From assembly GCA_019359375.1 (NCBI GenBank), contig JAHHHL010000051.1:1-44473 (forward strand): 44,473 nucleotides of DNA, read 5' to 3'. How positions within the stretch are numbered: the stretch's first letter is position 1; each line of letters opens with the position of its first letter. The translations under genes were made by a program, and so were the position numbers. The notes below the pieces were generated by a model. It ran no database searches, was not told where the DNA came from, and was given only the letters and a program-made list of their open reading frames with translations. This DNA comes from Lyngbya sp. HA4199-MV5. GTDB taxonomy: Bacteria; Cyanobacteriota; Cyanobacteriia; Leptolyngbyales; Leptolyngbyaceae. Positions 41,984 to 44,473 of the stretch are shown piece after piece.

Positions 41984-42514
41984 AACTAAAGAAACTTATC
42001 TCAGTACCAAACGTGGCAATCTTTCATCAGCGTACTCTGCTTGTACCCTCGATCGCAGCGTGCAACCTCATTTTCCGCCCATAACTTGCCCCTTTCACAT
42101 CCCAAGGGAACGGCTTGGCATCAGTTATGCCTACCGCCGATGCCTAGATAGACCTTGATTGTTGCTCACCACTCAAACCAGGGAACGTTAAAGCAACGGT
42201 TTCTACTGGCTCCACTCCGCTCGACGTGAAAGTATGAAGCAATTAAACTTTAAGCTCTCTGTAACGATCAAAAGTCACTTCCTGATACGTTATAGAAGAC
42301 ATGTGCAAACTTAATCGCGCTCTTCTAAAGCGAAACTACACGCCACCTAACCATTGCAAGAGTTCATATCGCTCAAATCAACTTTCAACTAACCACAAGT
42401 GCTGTCTATCACAAGTGCTATCAATTCAAATACACACGTAAAGAAACGACAGTTTTACATTGTGACCAGCAATCAATTTCAACAACAGAATAAGTCTATC
42501 GAAGGTCTATCATC
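41984..42514. other. Gene-free region upstream of argS and the C39 gene
   Basis: About 530 bases between divergent genes, with no supported ORF. It must contain both promoters. The only clear pattern is a direct repeat, ACAAGTGCTGTC (42395-42406) and ACAAGTGCTATC (42411-42422), with 16-base period, about 95-120 bases before the C39 gene. Confidence 0.5.
42395..42422. promoter_or_regulatory. 12-bp direct repeat, possible regulator site
   Basis: Two copies of ACAAGTGCTrTC, 16 bases apart start to start, upstream of the C39-like peptidase gene. Placement suits a transcription factor binding site, but no factor can be named. Confidence 0.35.
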
Positions 42515-43369
42515 ATGCCAAAAGTAATCATCAAAGCCAACACCTTTCTCAAGAAACGAGTTCTCGGTGCTGCCGACTTAGCAGATGCTGAAAAGATTTT
42601 CGTAACTAAAGGTAGCGATTTCTTGGTGACTGAAGTTGCACCCGATCGCAACCAACACGTTTTTCTCAAACCAGCCTCTCCTCTCACGGCTAAAGATGGC
42701 ACCACCAAGCTACAGGTTGTTTACGTTTACGAACCGCATATTCAAATTGAAGGTGATGATGCCCCTCAAACCATCAAATTAAATGTCCCCTACGCTAGCC
42801 AATTGGGGAATGAACAGATTGTGAGAGATGGGCAAGTTTGGTATGACTGGCGACAGTGCAATACCACCAGCAACACCATGCTGGCAAACTATGTGCTCAA
42901 AGGTGAATTAACCACTAAAGCTAAAGAACAACGGCTTCCAGAACCAGAATCAATTTACATGCGAATCGTGTCAAAATATGGCGATACTACCGATCACGAT
43001 GCTCAAACGAAAGCGCTTCAAGAATTAGGGATTGAATCCTATTTCAGCTATACCCTTTCCTCAAAAGATGTTCTGCTCTCGCTAAAAGCTGGTATTCCAG
43101 TCATTGCTGGCTTTGCCTACAAGTATTCCGGGCACATCTGCATCATTGTGGGGCACGATCCTACGAATAAGGTCTGGCTCGTCCATGATCCCTATGGAAC
43201 CCGCCATGGCGCAAGCGATAACTACGACATCGGTATTGGTGGCGCGTTTGATCCCTATGGCTACGACACAATGCAGCGTATCTTCTGGGATCAAGGCGGC
43301 GAAGCAGGCTGGGGACGAATCGTGACCAGCATCAAAGGCAAACCGACCGGGCTACCAACTGGGTTATAA
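42515..43369 (+). CDS. C39-like papain-fold peptidase
   Basis: 284 residues. N-terminal ~80 residues resemble an SH3-type domain seen in cyanobacterial cell-wall or hydrolase proteins (KANTFLKKRVLG...). The C-terminal domain has the papain-like triad of Peptidase_C39_2: Cys115 in DWRQCNTTSNTM, His207 in YSGHICIIVGHD and Asp225 in WLVHDPYG. There is no signal peptide or membrane segment, so it is cytoplasmic, or leaves by another route. It may cut a peptide or peptidoglycan-derived substrate. It faces nadC convergently with an eight-base gap. Confidence 0.82.
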   Translation: MPKVIIKANTFLKKRVLGAADLADAEKIFVTKGSDFLVTEVAPDRNQHVFLKPASPLTAKDGTTKLQVVYVYEPHIQIEGDDAPQTIKLNVPYASQLGNEQIVRDGQVWYDWRQCNTTSNTMLANYVLKGELTTKAKEQRLPEPESIYMRIVSKYGDTTDHDAQTKALQELGIESYFSYTLSSKDVLLSLKAGIPVIAGFAYKYSGHICIIVGHDPTNKVWLVHDPYGTRHGASDNYDIGIGGAFDPYGYDTMQRIFWDQGGEAGWGRIVTSIKGKPTGLPTGL

Positions 43370-43377
43370 GCCACCAC

Positions 43378-44250
43378 TTAAACAGACTTGCTCAATCGCA
43401 TACTGAGGTCTAGCCACGTCGATCGCGTAATCGGCGCACTGCTCGAAATATAGTCCACCCCCGTTTCAGCAACAGAGCGAATCGTCTCCAGCGTGATGTT
43501 ACCTGACGCTTCAATCTTGATACGATCGTTTGTGCTGCGTATCAATTGCACTGCCTGCTTTATCATTCCCAAGGGCATATTGTCCAGCATGATAATGTCT
43601 GCCCCATGCTGTAGCGCTTCCTTGACCTGCTCCAAACTCTCTGTTTCCACTTCGATCGAAAGTGGGTATGGCATCGCTTGACGGACAAGAGCGATCGCCG
43701 CTCCAATGCCTCCAGCCGCTGCAATGTGATTATCCTTAAGCATCACACCATCATCCAGCCCCATCCGATGGTTCATCGCGCCTCCCACCTGCGTTGCATA
43801 CTTCTCCAGCACCCGCAGCCCCGGCGTTGTCTTGCGCGTATCGACGAGCCGCGCTGGCAAATCCTCAATCCGCTCCATATATTGATGCGTCAAAGTGGCA
43901 ATACCACTCAGCCGCATCGCCAGATTTAGCGCCACCCGTTCACCTGTAAGCAATGCATCCAGAGCACCGTCGATAAGAGCGATCGTCTGCCCCTTCCCCA
44001 CCGCCTCTCCCTCGGCGACCTTTGCCTCAAACCCGATCTGCTCATTCAGAAGCTTGAACACCTTGGCGGCGATCGGCAGTCCAGCAACCATACCAACTTC
44101 CTTAGCAACCCACTCAGCTTTCCCGATGGGCGCTTGATCTGTGAAAAGGGGAGATGTCGAGCGATCACCCCGACCCATATCCTCCAACAGCCAACTCTGC
44201 AAAAGCGGTTGCAAAATGATCGATGACGGCAAAATTGCTTTAGTAATCAC
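43378..44250 (-). CDS. nadC: Nicotinate-nucleotide pyrophosphorylase (quinolinate PRTase)
   Basis: 290-residue enzyme of de novo NAD synthesis that converts quinolinate and PRPP to nicotinate mononucleotide. Seen: LLEDMGRGDRST near residue 20, the RLVDTRKTTPGLR PRPP/quinolinate loop, KDNHI, IEVETESLEQ and IEASGNITLETI, all typical of NadC. Length normal. It is monocistronic here, as is common in cyanobacteria; its promoter lies in the 100 bases after 44250. Confidence 0.95.
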   Translation of the reverse strand: MITKAILPSSIILQPLLQSWLLEDMGRGDRSTSPLFTDQAPIGKAEWVAKEVGMVAGLPIAAKVFKLLNEQIGFEAKVAEGEAVGKGQTIALIDGALDALLTGERVALNLAMRLSGIATLTHQYMERIEDLPARLVDTRKTTPGLRVLEKYATQVGGAMNHRMGLDDGVMLKDNHIAAAGGIGAAIALVRQAMPYPLSIEVETESLEQVKEALQHGADIIMLDNMPLGMIKQAVQLIRSTNDRIKIEASGNITLETIRSVAETGVDYISSSAPITRSTWLDLSMRLSKSV

Positions 44251-44355
44251 TCCCTGCTTGTTCCCTACTCTCTACTTCCCTAAAGGGTAGCTCAACGCAA
44301 ACAGGCATAGAGAGGTCGTTTCAAGCTTTTTCAAATTTCCCCTATAAATCTTCTT

Positions 44356-44385
44356 GACACCCCCGCTATTCTTCCGTTATATTGG
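44356..44385 (+). promoter_or_regulatory. Strong sigma70-type promoter
   Basis: TTGACA (44356-44361) and TATATT (44380-44385) with an 18-base spacer, or TTATAT with 17. This is the best -35/-10 pair in the window. It points right, out of the window, and the downstream sequence resembles an rRNA leader. Confidence 0.75.
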
Positions 44386-44473
44386 CTAAGCGGTCGAGAG
44401 GAAGTGAAGCGCGAGCGACACCCTTGCGGTCAGCCCGAACCTAGAGAATTGAATAGTTTGGAAGCCAGAATAG
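44386..44473 (+). other. Probable leader of a ribosomal RNA operon (partial)
   Basis: GAACCTAGAGAATTGAATAG at 44437-44456 resembles the box A antiterminator known from cyanobacterial rRNA operons (GAACCTTGAAAACTG type), and it lies 52 bases after the -10. The text then reads TTTGGAAGCCAGAATAG to the window edge. I infer that the 16S gene begins shortly beyond 44473; no rRNA sequence itself is inside. Confidence 0.6.

Noticed and set aside
41519-41989. 156-codon open frame antisense to argS
   Set aside because: Basic, shadow-like composition, no start signal; argS on the other strand is certain.
1-44473. tRNA genes
   Set aside because: I looked for a T-loop GTTCRANNC with a matching acceptor stem; the GTTC-like matches seen lie in genes or in attC-like sites and do not fold as tRNA.

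Overview
The window looks like chromosome of a filamentous, non-marine cyanobacterium. The evidence is very frequent HIP1 octamers (GCGATCGC) inside genes, several cyanobacteria-restricted small families (DUF3155, DUF2949, a TIGR02450 Trp-rich protein), an SLH-domain envelope protein, an ethylene-receptor-type histidine kinase, and many short heptanucleotide-type tandem repeats between genes. I cannot name the genus from sequence alone.

Layout. 1-3.8 kb: SLH protein, a GAF histidine kinase and DUF3155. 3.8-9.1 kb is an accessory island: a truncated MNT-type nucleotidyltransferase, a HEPN gene broken by an in-frame stop, a VapBC-type pair, a DUF6896-like gene and a RelE/ParE-type pair, with two integron attC-like sites placed just after the two toxin genes, then a divergent SDR/HxlR pair with a clear palindromic operator candidate. 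9.1-21.3 kb is mostly housekeeping and signalling: an ABC exporter, the ethylene-receptor kinase overlapping a REC-PAS-kinase, ClpB, DUF2949, RidA, a Nudix hydrolase and MalQ. 21.3-35.4 kb: an unknown membrane protein, a matrixin-like protease, SecG, an EamA transporter, an M48 peptidase, gamma-glutamyltranspeptidase, an M28 lipoprotein peptidase, an HD protein, a TPR protein, a decayed Rpn/DUF4351 remnant, an aldo/keto reductase, small conserved proteins and a STAS protein. 35.4-44.5 kb: a MITE-like repeat next to a dead IS5-type transposase, a PD-(D/E)XK nuclease, an alkyltransferase-like protein, a methyltransferase, a ferritin-like protein, ArgS, a C39-like cysteine peptidase, NadC and, at the very end, a strong promoter plus what looks like the leader of a ribosomal RNA operon whose 16S gene lies beyond the window.

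Two themes stand out. First, a 123-bp bipartite palindromic element with 16-bp inverted ends and YTAG flanks is present twice complete and twice partial; three of the four copies fill gaps between convergent genes. Second, the toxin-antitoxin genes at 5.2-7.2 kb have the organisation of integron gene cassettes (gene followed immediately by a folded attC-like site) although no integrase is present in the window.

No tRNA gene, complete rRNA gene or CRISPR array was found. Most functional calls rest on motifs read by eye and on memory of the families; no database search was possible.
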